Counted from the stretch's first letter, positions 1-12,507 are shown. The stretch: DNA of 64,000 bases from Nyssa sinensis (GCA_008638375.1 CM018035.1:26278307-26342306), one strand, 5' to 3'. Program-made: numbers and translations. Notes: generated from the sequence alone by a model not told the origin.

Positions 1-162
1 GTCACTTCTCCAATTATACACCTCGTCATTATAAGTATCTCTTTTACTAATTTAGACTCCAACATTGAGTCTGGGACGTCGAAGAAAATCAATATAGGCT
101 TTCACGGTTTCCAGTTTGAACTACTTTACCAAAAGGGCAAAATGGTCAATTTACATGTCTCT

Positions 163-430
163 ATTTTTTGGATTCTATTTTCACAAGTTGGACTTCACCG
201 TTGAGTCTAGAAGGTTTGAAATAATAAAATTTACTATTTACTTAATTCAATCGGAGTCCGTTTGACTCACATTTGACTCAGGGGCATTTTGGTAATTTTG
301 GCATGTTGACGGGTATTTTATTTTTTGGGACTCAATCTCTTGAAACGGACCTTACCATTGGATCCAGAAGGTCCAAAATAGTAGATTTACACTATTTATT
401 TGACTAATTTGCATATCAAAATTTAATTTG
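163..430. repeat. Two diverged ~159-bp tandem units in LTR
   Basis: A block beginning TTTTTTGG and running into 'ttgagtctagaagg' near 163 recurs near 322 as 'ttggatccagaagg', each followed by a T/A-rich stretch. The units carry the 'ggggcattttggtaatttt' motif between them (281-300). This is the same kind of module that is tandemly repeated at 134 and 143 bp in the solo LTR at 58757-63307. Confidence 0.55.
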
Positions 431-521
431 ATAATTAAGTAATTTAAACTAATTTATTAAATTAATTAAATGTAACTATAATATATATTATTTGGGCCCA
501 AACAGATCACATGTGCCTTAG

Positions 522-574
522 TGGCACAGTGGTTCGTACTTCCAAAAGTCATCCCCAAGTCTTGGGTTCAAGTC
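522..574 (+). other. tRNA-like A-box/B-box block inside LTR
   Basis: An A-box-like TGGCACAGTGG (522-532) is followed about 40 bp later by a B-box-like GGGTTCAAGTC (564-574). No cloverleaf is apparent, so it is not called a tRNA gene. Similar paired blocks occur in the other long LTRs of the window, always antisense to the LTR. Confidence 0.4.
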
Positions 575-1589
575 GTAGGGCCAACGGTCCTGCGCATTTT
601 TCTTTTCTTTACCATTGTAAGCCAAACAGTGGATTTAACCTTAAAACAAGGGTGGAATAACCTTATCCCCAAACAAAATTTAATTTAATTTCTTACCCTA
701 ATATCCAAACACCCCTTAAGCCCATTTAATTTAATGCAAAATGACATAGTAGGATTTAGGTTTCCTACAAGTGGGTCGAGTCTGACCCGAACCCGCACCA
801 GGCCCTAACCCGCAACCCATTTTTTGGTTTTCTTCTCCGTTTCTCTAGTCGTCTCCCCCAAAGACGGTGACTCGCCGGCGGTTGTTTTCTTGGGTTTTCT
901 CGATAGGGATCAGTTGGGTATGTCAAGGGGGTTTCATATCTATCATTCAAAATGAAAATAGGTGGGATTCTGGGCTGCCGTTTATGCTACAACAGTAGCT
1001 TTTCCTGCGACGATCAGTTTTCCAACGACTCTCCTTTTCCAATTTTGTGACGTTTTAAATCACGGTTTTCCTCCCTGATCACCGCTAAGCTTCATTTGAA
1101 CATGTTCTAAACAGTTATATAGCATTTAAACATGATTTCATGTATGATTTTTACACCCACCCGATTATCCCGTCAACTTGTAAATGCATATATCTCCCCC
1201 ATTTTTGCATCATTCTTTCTGATTCTTTTTGCTAAATAATCCTATTCTCATGCTCATAAATACTCTACTCTCAAAATTCAGTTTCTATGTTATTAAAATT
1301 CAAACCCAGAATTCAGTTGGCTTACCTCTTTCCAAGCCTGCTCGCACAGTGCCTCCTCCGTTTTCCCTAGCCTCCTTTCCTCTTCCTCCTCCCACCTTTT
1401 GCTTCTCCCCTTTTTGGTTCTCTCACGCATGCAAGGCATGCTTCCATTTATAACCGCCCCTCCCCCAATTCTCTCCTTCTCTCTCTCTTTCTCCTCTCCC
1501 TCTCATTGACTTTCCTTTTTATTTCCATAACTCCCTCCTCATTCCTTTATTTTATTGTGGGAGTTACAAAGTTAAAGCCATGTTGTCAA

Positions 1590-1591
<2 letters not shown>

Positions 1592-1640
<49 letters not shown>

Positions 1641-1790
1641 GTTTACCATATATACATATATACCATGCATCCATATATATATATACCATATATACATATA
1701 TACCATGCATCCATATATATGTATATATATATATGTTTACTGATATATATATATATACACACCTACATATATACATGTATATACTCATAT
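1592..1790. repeat. (TA)n microsatellite with TA-rich degenerate tail
   Basis: A pure (TA)23 or so runs at 1592-1638. It is followed to about 1790 by two near-copies of a TA-rich 'ccatatatacatatataccatgcatc'-like phrase (quoted in part) and further TA tracts. It lies within the minus LTR, about 240-440 bp from the LTR start. Open frames here are low-complexity Tyr/Ile repeats and are not genes. Confidence 0.9.
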
Positions 1791-2039
1791 TCCATATATT
1801 TTTTTATTTTTTATTTTCTTTTATTTTTCTTTTTATTCTATTTTATTTATTTTAAATTTTATTTTTATTTCGGTATTCATTCATGGCTTGCTTGGGCATC
1901 ACCCAGTATTATCCGTACTTTCAAAACTATTGAGATTCCAAACCATCCATTTCATTCAATATTATAATAGAAAGCCTTAACGACTCGGGTTTACATGGCT
2001 CGTTCGGTTACAATTTGGGTCAAGGTATTACAATCTCTC

Positions 2040-3140
2040 AAAGCCAAAGATGAGGTCGAAAAGTAATTAGTCGTAGGGTTTCTAATCATGGTAAAATACC
2101 CTAAATAGTTGGCTAACATAATGCCCATGCCTAAGAAAGATGGGAAGGTCCTCATGTGTGTAGACTATAGGGACCTCAACAAAGCCTATCCAAATGACGA
2201 CTTCCTTTTGCTCAACATAAATCTATTGGTGGATAACACAGCCCATCATGACTTGATGTCATTTGTTGCTGATTTTACGGGGTATAAACAAATCAAAATG
2301 CACCCCGATTACATGGAAAAAACTGCCTTCATAACATAGTGGGGGGCACTTTCTGCTACAGTGTCATGCCTTTTAGGCTAAAAAATGTAGGGGATACATA
2401 CCAAAGGGCAGCAACCACTATCCTACATGACTTGATCCATAAAGAGGTTAAGGTGTATGTCGATGATATGATCATAAAATTCAAATATAGGGAGAGCTGC
2501 CCTACCGCCCTTAGAAAATTCTTCGAAAGAATCAAGAAGTACAAATGAGGTTGAATCCCCAAAAACATGCATTTGGAGTTGCATCTGGAAAGCTCTTAGG
2601 CTTCACAGTGACCTAAAGAAGGATTGAGTTTTACCTTACAAAGGCCAAGGCAATCATTAAGATGTCTGCTCTTAAAACCTAAAAACAAGAAAGGGCCTTC
2701 CTAAGGAGACTACAATACATTAGCAGATTCATATCCCAACAAACTACCATTTGTGAACCTGTCTTCAAACTCCTAAAAAAGGATTACCTAAAGAGGTGGA
2801 ACACCACATGCCAAGAAGCCTTTGAACAAATTAACGCTCACCTAGCCAATCCCCCAGTATTGGCTCTTCCCCGACAAGGAATTCCCTTGTTGTTATACCC
2901 TATAGTAACAGATACAATCGCATAGGCTATGCTAGCTCAAAACCAAATGCCAAAAAGAAGGAAAAATCCATTTACTACGCTAGCTGGAAGCTAAACACAT
3001 ACGAGTAGAATTACAGTGCTCTCGAGAAAACTTGCACATCCCTTATTTGGGTCACTTAGAAACTCCGCCATTACATGATGGCCTACACCAAACACTTCGT
3101 ATCCAGAATGGATCCTATAAAATAACTTTTTAAAAAATTG
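2040..3140 (+). pseudogene. Ty3/gypsy Tat-lineage reverse transcriptase/RNase H relic
   Basis: Translated plus-strand pieces read as a plant Ty3/gypsy pol core: PMPKKDGKVLMCVDYRDLNKA, then a DFTGYKQIKMHP palm segment, then the catalytic YVDDM of reverse transcriptase near 2457-2471, then a thumb/RNase H-like stretch to about 3140 including SRMDPIK. In-frame stops occur near 2103, 2338 and 2546 and several more after 2600, so no functional enzyme can be made. Wording of the motifs fits the Tat clade better than chromoviruses. No gag, protease or integrase belonging to it is visible nearby. It is opposite in orientation to the adjoining LTR (1-2032), so the two come from different insertions. 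Confidence 0.85.
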
Positions 3141-5230
3141 GGCTTGTTATGACAATGAGCATGCCCTTATAATACCTAGCCTTTGTGTTGGGGATTATGC
3201 CTCCCTATGACTTCGAAAATCTCCGCTGAATGCCGACCAAGCCATTGCGTTAGTAGCCTAAGAATGGTGAGGGACCTTCAAAAGTTTGGCCTATCCTAAG
3301 TGGATTTAATATCGGACGTTGGCCATTCCCACGTATGATAAGGTGCAAACCTTTGATACCCATGATTATAGTGATTTGGAAAGGGTTCGAACCCTTAAAA
3401 CCTAGAATGTAATACTGAAATGGTCCAGGATGAGACTTGGGAGAGGATATGGGATGTGTGAAATAAGATGGTGGATAATTACATTCCTTAGCATGGGAAA
3501 AATGAGAAATAAATTGTGACAAATACATGAAGGCTTGGGTGCCTATGATGTCAATTGAAGATTATGTATGTGTACTTGCATCTCTCCGTTTATAGAAATT
3601 GATGGTTCGAGATCATGAGATATTCTTCTATAGACCCATGTATCTATTAAATGAATTAAAGATATTAATCATATAGATGTGATAACACTTGATGGAGTAA
3701 TGTGATGGGTTTAGTGATGACTCACCTTGTTCTTTTCTTATGGGTAGTATGCACATATATGATTGTCATACGATCTATGAAAACCTTGTGGATATATGAT
3801 GTCAATATAAGGTTGTTAAGGAGAATTCGTCAGCACTTTATAAGTCACAAGATGATGACTTTGACGATTTTTTTATGGACAAGGTGTGTTCCATAAATTA
3901 TGATATAACTTGATAGAAGTCGACCTTTAGGACTTTTAGCTTAGGTGTAGGTGATACTCCATGACTGGAATTAGGGAATTATAATACCAAATGTAAATGT
4001 GATAGTTTTTTAGTACAATTTAAATAATTAGAAAAAATAGTAAGAACATAAGTAAGGGTACATAAGTAAATCTATGTTAGGAATACCGTAAGATTCTAAA
4101 GAAAAGATGGTAGGGAGTATATCTTTTCTTAGAAACCCAATTCAAGAAACCTTTGTGTAGTTGTGTTAACGATTTGGTTGGAGACTTTATTCTTAGTATC
4201 AAACTATCTTGAGAATCCTTAAGGAATATTGGACTATTTGATTGTTTGAAGTGAAGAACACTTGTAACGATATTGGTAATCTTATTGGTGGTGTGATGGT
4301 TTTATTTCAGATGGGATAAAGTGTGATTGATGAATTGATTTGTTCTTCTTGGCAAATAGGCCGGTAGACTTTTTTTCAAAATACTTTAAAAGGGGATGTG
4401 AAGTAGATATATGCGTGTGATTGTTCTTAAAAAAGTGTGTTACACTCCAATATGACTGCTTACTTATAAAATCTATACACCAAGCGACACCTGCAGCATG
4501 GTGACTTTTGGTGAACCAATATTTTCTAATTTGGGTGAGGACACGCATTCCAATACCTTATGGGCCAAAAGGTGTCATGGAGATGTAGCACTTGGGGTAG
4601 ACAATTTGTAGGTTAGTACCCGAGGAATATGATGGAATGATCTTATGAACTAATCATGAATTAATAAGGTAAGTAAACTTGAAAGAAATTATAACAATAA
4701 CGAAATAACTGAACAACATAGACAAAAACACGGTAATAAAATAAAGTATATGTTAGAATGTCTAAAATCTTTGTAACTTGGGGATAAGTTATTTGACCCA
4801 ATTTGGGACATGTTTATGAGGAAAACTTTAAAGAAGCCTATAAACGCTGGGTGAGATTCCTAGCATAATCATCTTTGAAAATAGGTAAATATGTCCATAT
4901 AATTGGCTTAACTAACCACGATGAGAGATAAGATAATTTTTGGATGAAAGAATTCTAACACATGAGTATGATTTAGATTATATTTACACATGTTTTTTAG
5001 GGTTGAGATGGTAATTTTGTACCTTCAAAAAGGGAACCTCAATATTGGTATAAATGGTAAGGAGTGAGATTTCTTATGTTTAGAAAGCAAAACGAATAAT
5101 AACATGGAAGATTAAACGTAGGATTTGTCATCAACCTTAAGGACTGTTTAGAGGATTTAAGATTTTATGGTAGCCCAGAAATTATAAGGATTAATTTAAA
5201 TGTTTTAAATATGAGAATTATAAGCAACCA
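3141..5230. other. Non-coding decayed repeat DNA, no gene seen
   Basis: AT-rich sequence with no long open frame and no domain I recognise. It may be the eroded interior of the chromovirus whose 3' end is seen at 5231-5267, but no integrase or chromodomain can be read. Confidence 0.5.
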
Positions 5231-6256
5231 AATTTTGAGGATAAAATTTTTCTAAGGGAGAAAGAACGTACAGACCCAAAATTTTTATAATTAACAAAAT
5301 GTAAAATATGGAAATTAATGTGATTTAGGAAGAAAAATAATGCATGGATGGATCATATAATATACATGCGTGACTTGAGGGAAAATTAAGACATAATTAA
5401 ATAAACTGATCATTCTTAAATTTAGTAAAAAGACCAAGAAGGTTATAGAATTCAAAAGAAGAAAGAAGAAATAAAAGGGAGTAAAAAGGGGATTTTATCC
5501 CAAGGCACTTTTGGCCTTATAATACTAAGGGTTCTACACCCAAAAGACACACAAAACTTATGTGAAAGAAAAGGAGAAAAAGATGGGAAGGAGAGGGAAA
5601 CTTAGGGTTTTCGAGATTCTCAAGGGAGTGGAGCTTCTCTTGGGAGATTGAAGAAGCACAAAGCCTCTCTAATTCTTAATCTTCACCTATGAGTAAGAAA
5701 TTTGAGAAATTCACCAAGATTTAACAAGAGCAAAGTTAGGGTTTCCATCAAACCCAAGAAAATTGAGGTAGGGACTTCTAAACCTAGGTATAGAGCATAT
5801 GTAGGTAGATTTTCATTCATCTATTCCATCTCATTTCATGGAATTGCTTGTTTTTGTATGATAGACCGTGTGTTGCGTGCATGTTGAATGTTCATGTATT
5901 AGCTGAATTATTTCCATTGATTGACTTCTTTTCTTGTTATCTTATTGTCTATACAACTCCCAATTGATTACGAAAAAATTTGAATGAATAAATTATAATG
6001 TAGGTTTTATGTTTTATATACATAAAATTACTTTTGCACACTATGTGATTGTAGAAATGCTTCAATGACTATTTGTGTTGGTAAATAATGTCTAGACATT
6101 GTTTTAGGAATGGTTGGATTTATTGGTGGATTTAATACAAATTGGGAATAAGAATGTTGATAAATTGACCTTGGAATGATGAGAATGTGACTTGGAAAGG
6201 AAGGGGTAATTGAGGATTTAGACCTTCAGAACTTGAAAGGAATAAGAGAAGCATAG
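5231..6256 (+). mobile_element. Chromovirus 3' end, polypurine tract and start of 3' LTR
   Basis: AATTTTGAGGATAAAATTTT (5231-5250) followed by the purine tract AAGGGAGAAAGAA (5254-5266) is the arrangement found at the 3' end of plant chromoviruses just before the 3' LTR. The same layout, with an intact LTR start, is seen at 57611-57648. The LTR would begin near 5267 with a mutated TG (CGTACAGACCC). It runs at least to 6256, where the Tat/Ogre-like element is inserted, and probably resumes at 12747. Confidence 0.6.
6252..6256. other. Target-site duplication CATAG, left copy
   Basis: CATAG immediately precedes the LTR start at 6257 and is repeated exactly at 12747-12751, directly after the LTR end. 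A 5-bp direct duplication is the normal footprint of LTR-element integration. Confidence 0.85.
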
Positions 6257-6329
6257 TATAGACACCTCATTTTGAGACCTTGGTTTTCCCATTTTTGATA
6301 AGTTGATACAATATGTCCCATCTAGGGGT

Positions 6330-7060
6330 ATTTTAGTAATTTCTCATTTTTTTCTATAGAGGGAATTTTCATTATTTTGCCCACAAAGGAGATTTTTGAC
6401 ATTTTGGTTACTTTGTCCATAGAGGAAATTTTGGTCATTTCGCCTATTGAGGGCATTTTCATCATTTTTTCTATAGAGGGCATTTTCGTCATTTTTTCAA
6501 TAGAGGGAATTTTTGAATTTTTGTTCATTTTTTCCATAGATGACATTATGGTCATTCCGCCTATAGAGGTCATTTTTTTTATAGAGAAAATTTTCGTCAT
6601 TTTGCCCATAGATGTCATTTTTTAAATTTCGATCAATTTTTTCATAGAGGACATTTTCGTCATTTTGCCTATAGAGGGCATTTTCAACATTTTTGTCATT
6701 TCGCCCATAGAGGGCATTTTTACCATTTTGGTCATTTTGCCTATAGCGGGTATTTTTGGCATTTTTGTCATTTGACACATTAGGACCATTGAAGGCATTC
6801 TAGTCATAATGCCCACTAAGGGCATTTTGGTAAATACTATAGGTTTCCCACTTTCCAAGGGTATTTTTGTAATATTGATGTTATTTTGCCATTTGAAAGG
6901 CACTTTGGTAATTATAGAATATTCCTATCCCATATAGGTTATTTTGGTCATTCATAAGCATACATGTAATTTCCAAGTCATTTTACCTATATAGGGTTAT
7001 TTTGGTAATTTTAGCCCATAAAGACAATTTTGACTTTTTTATGCTTTAATGGCAGTTTTG
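6330..7060. repeat. Degenerate minisatellite in U3 of the LTR
   Basis: About 20 loose copies of a unit of roughly 30-50 bp built on 'ATAGAGGGCATTTTCGTCAT' with variants (GGTCATTT, TTTTGCCCATAG). Because the units read through in all six frames, open frames of 80-100 codons arise on both strands. These are by-products of the repeat and not genes. Confidence 0.8.
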
Positions 7061-7291
7061 TAATTTCCTTGTTCCTAAATTCTCTACCGAATTAGGGGCG
7101 ATATAGTAAATATAGGTTTGTTCACCAAATACTTGCCAAATTCATTTCCTTCTTTATTCCAATGGATTTGCCCTAGATTTATGCACAAAATAGTATCTAG
7201 ATCTAATTATTTGCACATTAAAAATTAAATTTTGGCCATTCATCCATAAGATTCACTATGAGCCTTTGGATCAAACCTCCTTACTATTTTC

Positions 7292-7300
7292 CTATAAATA
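7292..7300 (+). promoter_or_regulatory. TATA box of the LTR promoter
   Basis: CTATAAATA about 1040 bp into the LTR, followed by AGACCCCTTGG. This is the expected place for the retroelement transcription start, about 25-30 bp downstream. Confidence 0.6.
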
Positions 7301-8292
7301 AGACCCCTTGGCCACCATGATTCAAGGTTCTAATTCCACATCATAATTAATAAGCTAAGTGTTGCATCCTTCTCTCTCTTCCATATTTATTGAAGTCGTT
7401 CTACACAAGTAATAGTTCTAATCCATTGAAGATGAAGTTCTACACTGTTGAAGATTCAATCTAAGGAGTTCAAGCTCAAACCTTGTTTGATTCAACTCAA
7501 TCAATCAGGTACGCTCCTTAAAATCCTAATATTCCTTTTTTTCTAATTTAATTATATTGTATCACTCTTGATAGAATAAATTGAATTAGAGAACTACGTT
7601 GGCTCTAATTCCATTATCTGAATGGATACGTAGGACGTCTCATGGGCCCAAGTCTACTCTTTTCTTTTAAGCTATTTACTTTATGTATTTTTCTTATTTC
7701 ATCCATCTCAGCTTCTCTCTACTAATTTCCTTTTAGCAATCTACTTTATGTCTTTTTTTTTATTATTTCATTCATGTCAATCTCTCTCTCACATCCCATC
7801 TCCCTCTATTATTATTATGTTTTTTTCTTGTTTCACTCATGTCATTATTATCATTATCTCTTTCTAGTTACTCTTTTTCTTATTTTTTTCATGAAATATT
7901 AAGCCTTGTGGATGAACACTTGAGACCAGTCTATTCAGACTAGGCAGGGTGGGTGCCTAATCCCTTCCCATCTCGTATCTTAGCTCCCGGATTCGAAATT
8001 CTTTGGTTCATTGTAGATTAGTTTTGCTTTACTTTTTTTTAACCCATGTCAAGAGGTGTAAATTGTAAATAGGATCAAAGCAATGTAATTTTAGTTTTTT
8101 CTTTGCTATTCTTTTTACATGTATTCTTCATAGGTTGTATTAGGTTTGCTTGTTATTTATCCTAAAATAAGCTAGTGACTCCTTTGTGTATTCATGTACA
8201 CCCTAATCCAAAAAGAGGGTATGTTCCTTTCCCACTTTGAGGGAGCGGACTTTAAAAGTCGTGTCTAAATTTTTCAGCCCCTGCACTCACAG

Positions 8293-8312
8293 TGGCGACT
8301 CCACTAGGGACT
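8293..8312 (+). other. Primer-binding site of the Tat/Ogre-like element
   Basis: TGGCGACTCCACTAGGGACT lies 1-2 bases after the LTR end. This stretch recurs at the primer-binding position of plant Tat/Ogre elements. The priming tRNA was not checked. Confidence 0.65.
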
Positions 8313-9182
8313 AAGAGAGCTAGACTCATTATTGTATTCATCTATAAGGCTTTCATTGTTGTTGTGTATTTTAATTCATCTATTACCTTGTTTATTCCAA
8401 TTCATGTGCTAATGAATTTAATTGGAAAACGAACGCACACTTCACATCATGACATATACATTTGCACTATATACCCTTCTACTCCCTTGACGGCCGGTAG
8501 CACGCACCCCAGTTTGTTAATTACTGTTAATAATGCCGGTAAAAGCCCTCTACTCCTCGACCTCTTACTAGTTTCACTAGGAAAGGCCTCTGATGGTACC
8601 TTAGGAGGTATATTAAATAGATTGTTGTCGTACCACTTAACTGTGATTCATTTTCTAAACAACCACAGGAGTTATATGGCACATCCTATCGAGGGGAGCC
8701 TAAAACTTGTGATTACCCAACCTGACATCATGCATATAGTTCTCCTTAGACCTTCAATTTCAATGAAAACCAATTTTTACATAAGACACTCACTGGCCGT
8801 CCTGAAAATCATATCTTGAAAAAACTCAAAAAAAAATATGGACAACACACTCTCTATGTGCTGATTGGCACACAGGTAAGTGTCGATCGACACTCCCCTT
8901 TATGCTGATCAGCACAAAATGAGTTAGCCATATTGTTCCGTAATTTCGTGAATTTTTCTAAAGTTTTAAACTTTTTTCCTTTAAAAAACTCCATTTTCTC
9001 ACAATTAGGCCTACAAAATGGGCTTTTCTTGGGCTTTTCAAACCATTGATGGATTATTAATGTTAAGTACCTTCCAAATAATCAAATCAGGTGATTCCAA
9101 CTGGCTTGGAAACGAAATAGCCAAGGTAGACTGCTTTGAGCCTGTGATCTCTCATCTAGGCCAAAGAAAGAAACTATAATGA
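8313..9182 (+). other. Untranslated leader of the Tat/Ogre-like element
   Basis: The stretch from the primer-binding site to the gag relic is about 870 bp. A 175-codon frame is open at 8292-8819, but it starts inside the primer-binding site and has no recognisable domain, so I do not call it a gene. At 8859-8914 there are three palindromic 12-mers, two of them perfect (TGTCGATCGACA, TGCTGATCAGCA). Confidence 0.6.
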
Positions 9183-12100
9183 ACACAGCTCCTATGGCCA
9201 TGGATCAAGCATAATTGCTTCAGATGCTAGCTGAGATAAGGAAATACATCTTCGATCAATGGGAAGAGTCATAAAGACTTGCTTGAACCTTTGAGGAATT
9301 AACACAATAGAGGCTGCCACCACCTCTAGTTTCGGCAAATCTAAACAATGTGCCAATCCTTCCAATACCAAGTCAAGATGTGTCTTAATAGAATCTGCCA
9401 GTTCAGAACATAGTGGTCCATGATCTATTTGATTGGACTGAGCAATATGCACCCACAAAAGAAGCAAAACCTCGACATGAAACCCTTTTGAAAAAGCTTG
9501 AAAAGATAGAAACACTCATTTACAAATCAAACTAGGGCGAAAATATGATTGACATCCACAAGTTGTCTCTCTACCCTGAGGTCCGCTTCCCTTAAAAGTT
9601 CAAGATGCCTAACTTGGACAAGTTCAGTAGGACCACCTGCTCGAAAACACATCTTAAGCTTTATGTAAGAGCAATGCAGCCATTGGGAGCTAACATCAAT
9701 ATGTTAGCTCAAATGTTTCATCAAACTTTGACAGGCGCCGCCTTGTGTTGGCTTCTTAACCTAGAAAATGCTTTATCCAAGGATTGGGAAGAATTGTGTA
9801 ATGTCTTTGTAAAGCAATATAAGTACAACAATGAGCTCGACATTAACTTGAGAGACTTGGAGACCACTAAGCAATAACCAAGAGAAAGCCTATTGATCAC
9901 CCGCTAGGGGAGTAAAGTGACATAAATGATCAACCGGCCTTATTAATTAGAACAAGTGCAAATGGTAAAGAAGAACTTAATCTCCATTTACCAAAAGCCT
10001 CTATTTGCCCATTACTATTAAACATTCAAAACATTGCTAGGGGTTGGAACTTAGGTCAAGGATACTATGCATGATGTCACTCTAAAATCAAGCGATCCTA
10101 GGCCATAGAAAGTCATTCCCAACACTAAGCCCAGCAGACCAACTCACATGATCAGTGTTGTCATTACTTCTCAGCCTTTCTCTTGGTCTTCTCCACTAGG
10201 CGCACTCCAACAGCACCTACAGAGGAAGGTTTCTAACTTACCAGCTCCAATGTGAGCCATTTACAAGAACCTCTATGAGAAGGGGCTTCTTCGACCTTTA
10301 GAGCCTAAACTTGTCCCAAATCCTTTACCTAAAGGATATGACCCTAACCAACATTGCGTTTATCACCAAGGCGGCAGTCATAATGTCAATCAGTGCTAAG
10401 CTTTGAGACATGCCATTCAAGATTGCATTGGTAGGGGAACCATTGGGGCTCCACCATCAATGCCTAATGTGACTACTAACCCATTTCTAGCTCATAACAA
10501 CCACCTCGACATCAATATGTTAAGCCTCGAAAGTGGTGATCCCACTGAGTCTATCACCAGGTCTAGTCATTCTATGGCCAATACCGTAATCATTCTGAAT
10601 TGCAACATAATCACTTGGGACGAGCTCATGCGAAACAATAATCAAGCTAGCTCGGCCAATGCAGTCCACATCACCCGAAGGGGCCGACCCTTCAAACCTA
10701 ACCACTTGCAAATAGATGACCCTATGACTGAATTTCTAACAACTAAGCAGTCGATCGAGACTCCACCACAAGCCCCTATCGAGGATGAGCTCCTCAAGCA
10801 AATATTTCCATTTGGGGTTTGCTCACCTTTTCGTTTCCACAACAACATCAATTTTGAAACAGCTAAATAAGTCTCAAGTTCACACCACTACCACCTTTGA
10901 GTAACTCATTCAAATCATTAGAAGGGTGCAGTTAAACAATGTCATTACATTCACAAACCATGACTTTCCAAAAGGAAGAGCCAGTCATACCAAAACCCTG
11001 CATATAACCGTGGATACCATAGGAAAAAGAGTACCCATTAGCTTCTTGATAACGGATCAGCTCTTAATGTTTATCCTCTTAGGACCACAAAGTGCGTTGG
11101 TTTGAAAATATCTGATCTATCACCATCAACACAAGCAGTACGGGCATACGATAACACCCGACAAGATGTAGTGAGAGTCATGACACTCACTATAAATTTA
11201 AGCCTAGTTGAAACCACTGCACAGTTCCAAGTGTTAGATGTTCTGGCCTCCTTCAACCTGCTACTAGGCCGACTTTGATTACACGAAATCAAAGCCATGG
11301 CTTCCTCCCTACATTAGAAACTCAAGCTTATATGCCAGCTCGGAGTAGTCACCATTTATGGAGACACTGATCCTATTTAGGATCCAGCTCCTATCTTAGA
11401 AATCCAGCACGGATTTGGCAAGATGGCACTCACAAGGTTTAGCCATGTTGGAAGTTTAAAGACTAAGTAAACACCCAAGGGTGACATTTACAAAGGTTCG
11501 GCCTTACATATCATGAAGCTCATAGGGTATGTGCCCAGTAAAGGTCTTGGTCATTATTTACAAGGCCTGCCTATACCACCCCAACAGCCAGAGTGGGAGT
11601 ACACATTTGGCCTCAGTTATACACCTATTGAAGAAGACTTCTGAAACAAAGGTTTGGTCGTCCGAGCCAAAAAATTTACAAGAGAGCAGGGGTTACCCCC
11701 AAAATTGATTGAAATTAAACCCTATTTCCCCACCTTGAACGAAAATTTTGTTTAGAAAGGGGAAGAGCGCATTTACTATGGTTTCTCAAAGCCTAGTTAT
11801 GACAAGAAGTCAAAAATTATATTCCCTGGTTGGGAAATCTTTGGGGACTGCACTTGCAACTATGACGAAGTCATGATAGACGCTCCCCAAGACCCCTCGG
11901 TAGCGGATTGGGCAAAAGAACATCAAGGTCTGTCTGAGCTCTACGCTAAGATTGAGTTGGTAGAAGACATTGTAAGGATGGTCAGTAACGGCACTATTTA
12001 AGGAAACCCCAAGAAATAGATTATCGCTGCGCTAATACCGGTAAACAACTGGTACATCATCAAGAAATCACAGGCCTCAAGGGACCAGCTCAAGAAAGAG

Positions 12101-12507
12101 TTTAGCTATTCCAAGCAATGTGATACAGATTTTGAAAACCTCTACTATTCCTACTCTAATGAGTCATTTTATTTAAATTTTCTTAACTTTGATGAACTAG
12201 CAGATGATGTTCTTGTTGAATTTATTTTCAATGAATTAAGTGCTTCTTTCGAGTATCCCTTAATTGCAAATAATGAATGTGATGATGAGAATGATCCTTA
12301 CCAAAATCTTGATCTAGAAGATAGAAAGTTCTTAATAGACATCACCAAACAAATCACCAAAAAAGGAAGATAGGGCTCAATCGGTTATGGAACAAACATT
12401 GACCATCAACTTAGGGTTAGAAAATGAAACCAAAGAGGTAAAGATTGGTGTCACCCTAAACCAAGTTGAAAAGGAAGCTCTGATTAAGCTATTGAAAGAA
12501 TTTCAAG
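9183..12507 (+). pseudogene. Tat/Ogre-like gag-protease relic
   Basis: Gag core at 9605-9877: HLKLYVRAMQPLGAN, then MFHQTLTGAALCW, then WEELCNVFVKQYKYN and DLETTKQ, typical capsid wording of Tat/Ogre elements. A linker region follows with PNPLPKGYD, a C-x-Y-H-x5-N-x-Q-C cluster (10351-10399) and RHAIQD. The aspartic protease lies near 11040-11310, with active-site DNGSALNVYPL at 11048 and SFNLLLGR near 11250. The relic then runs to LIKLLKEFQGV at 12503, just short of where reverse transcriptase would begin, and stops at the deletion junction. Stops are frequent (for example after DLETTKQ, and within the C-H cluster), and frames shift. It is dead, but clear by descent. Confidence 0.85.

Larger units (their letters stand above)
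1..2032 (-). mobile_element. Chromovirus-type LTR, minus orientation, truncated by window edge
   Basis: Read on the minus strand, this begins with TGTAATACC at 2032, the same start seen in the LTRs at 39629 and 53026. Positions 1-430 match the layout of the solo LTR at 61000-61250 in the same orientation: a TTTTTTGG block, then a 'ccgttgagtct' block, then a 'ggcattttggtaatttt' motif. It also has the (TA)n tract and a run of GGGTCGAG/ACCCGAACCCG sequence near 772-800, as in the other LTR copies. I infer a long Tekay/Del-type LTR. The outer end lies outside the window, so a solo LTR and an LTR of a larger element cannot be told apart. Confidence 0.6.
6257..8291 (+). repeat. 5' LTR of the Tat/Ogre-like element
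   Basis: It starts TATAGACACCTCATTTTGAG (ancestral TG start mutated to TA) and ends CACTCACA just before the primer-binding site. A good TATA box CTATAAATA sits at 7292-7300, so U3 is about 1.05 kb and R/U5 about 0.97 kb. The last 243 bp (8049-8291) align along their length with 12503-12746. Confidence 0.85.

Noticed and set aside
522..574. tRNA gene
   Set aside because: Has A/B-box-like words but no cloverleaf that I can fold, so reported only as a tRNA-like block.
1506..1967. Overlapping open frames rich in Tyr/Ile
   Set aside because: Translation of a TA microsatellite on both strands. No domain, and the frames lie within an LTR.
6322..6903. Several 80-100-codon frames on both strands with repeated IEGIF/SIEKM-like units
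   Set aside because: They follow from the minisatellite unit having no stops. Sense and antisense frames both look repetitive, and the sequence is LTR U3.
8292..8819. 175-codon frame at the start of the Tat/Ogre-like interior
   Set aside because: It starts inside the primer-binding site and shows no family resemblance. I treat it as leader, though some Ogre elements do carry an ORF before gag.
9192..9515. 107-codon minus-strand frame
   Set aside because: Antisense shadow of the gag relic.
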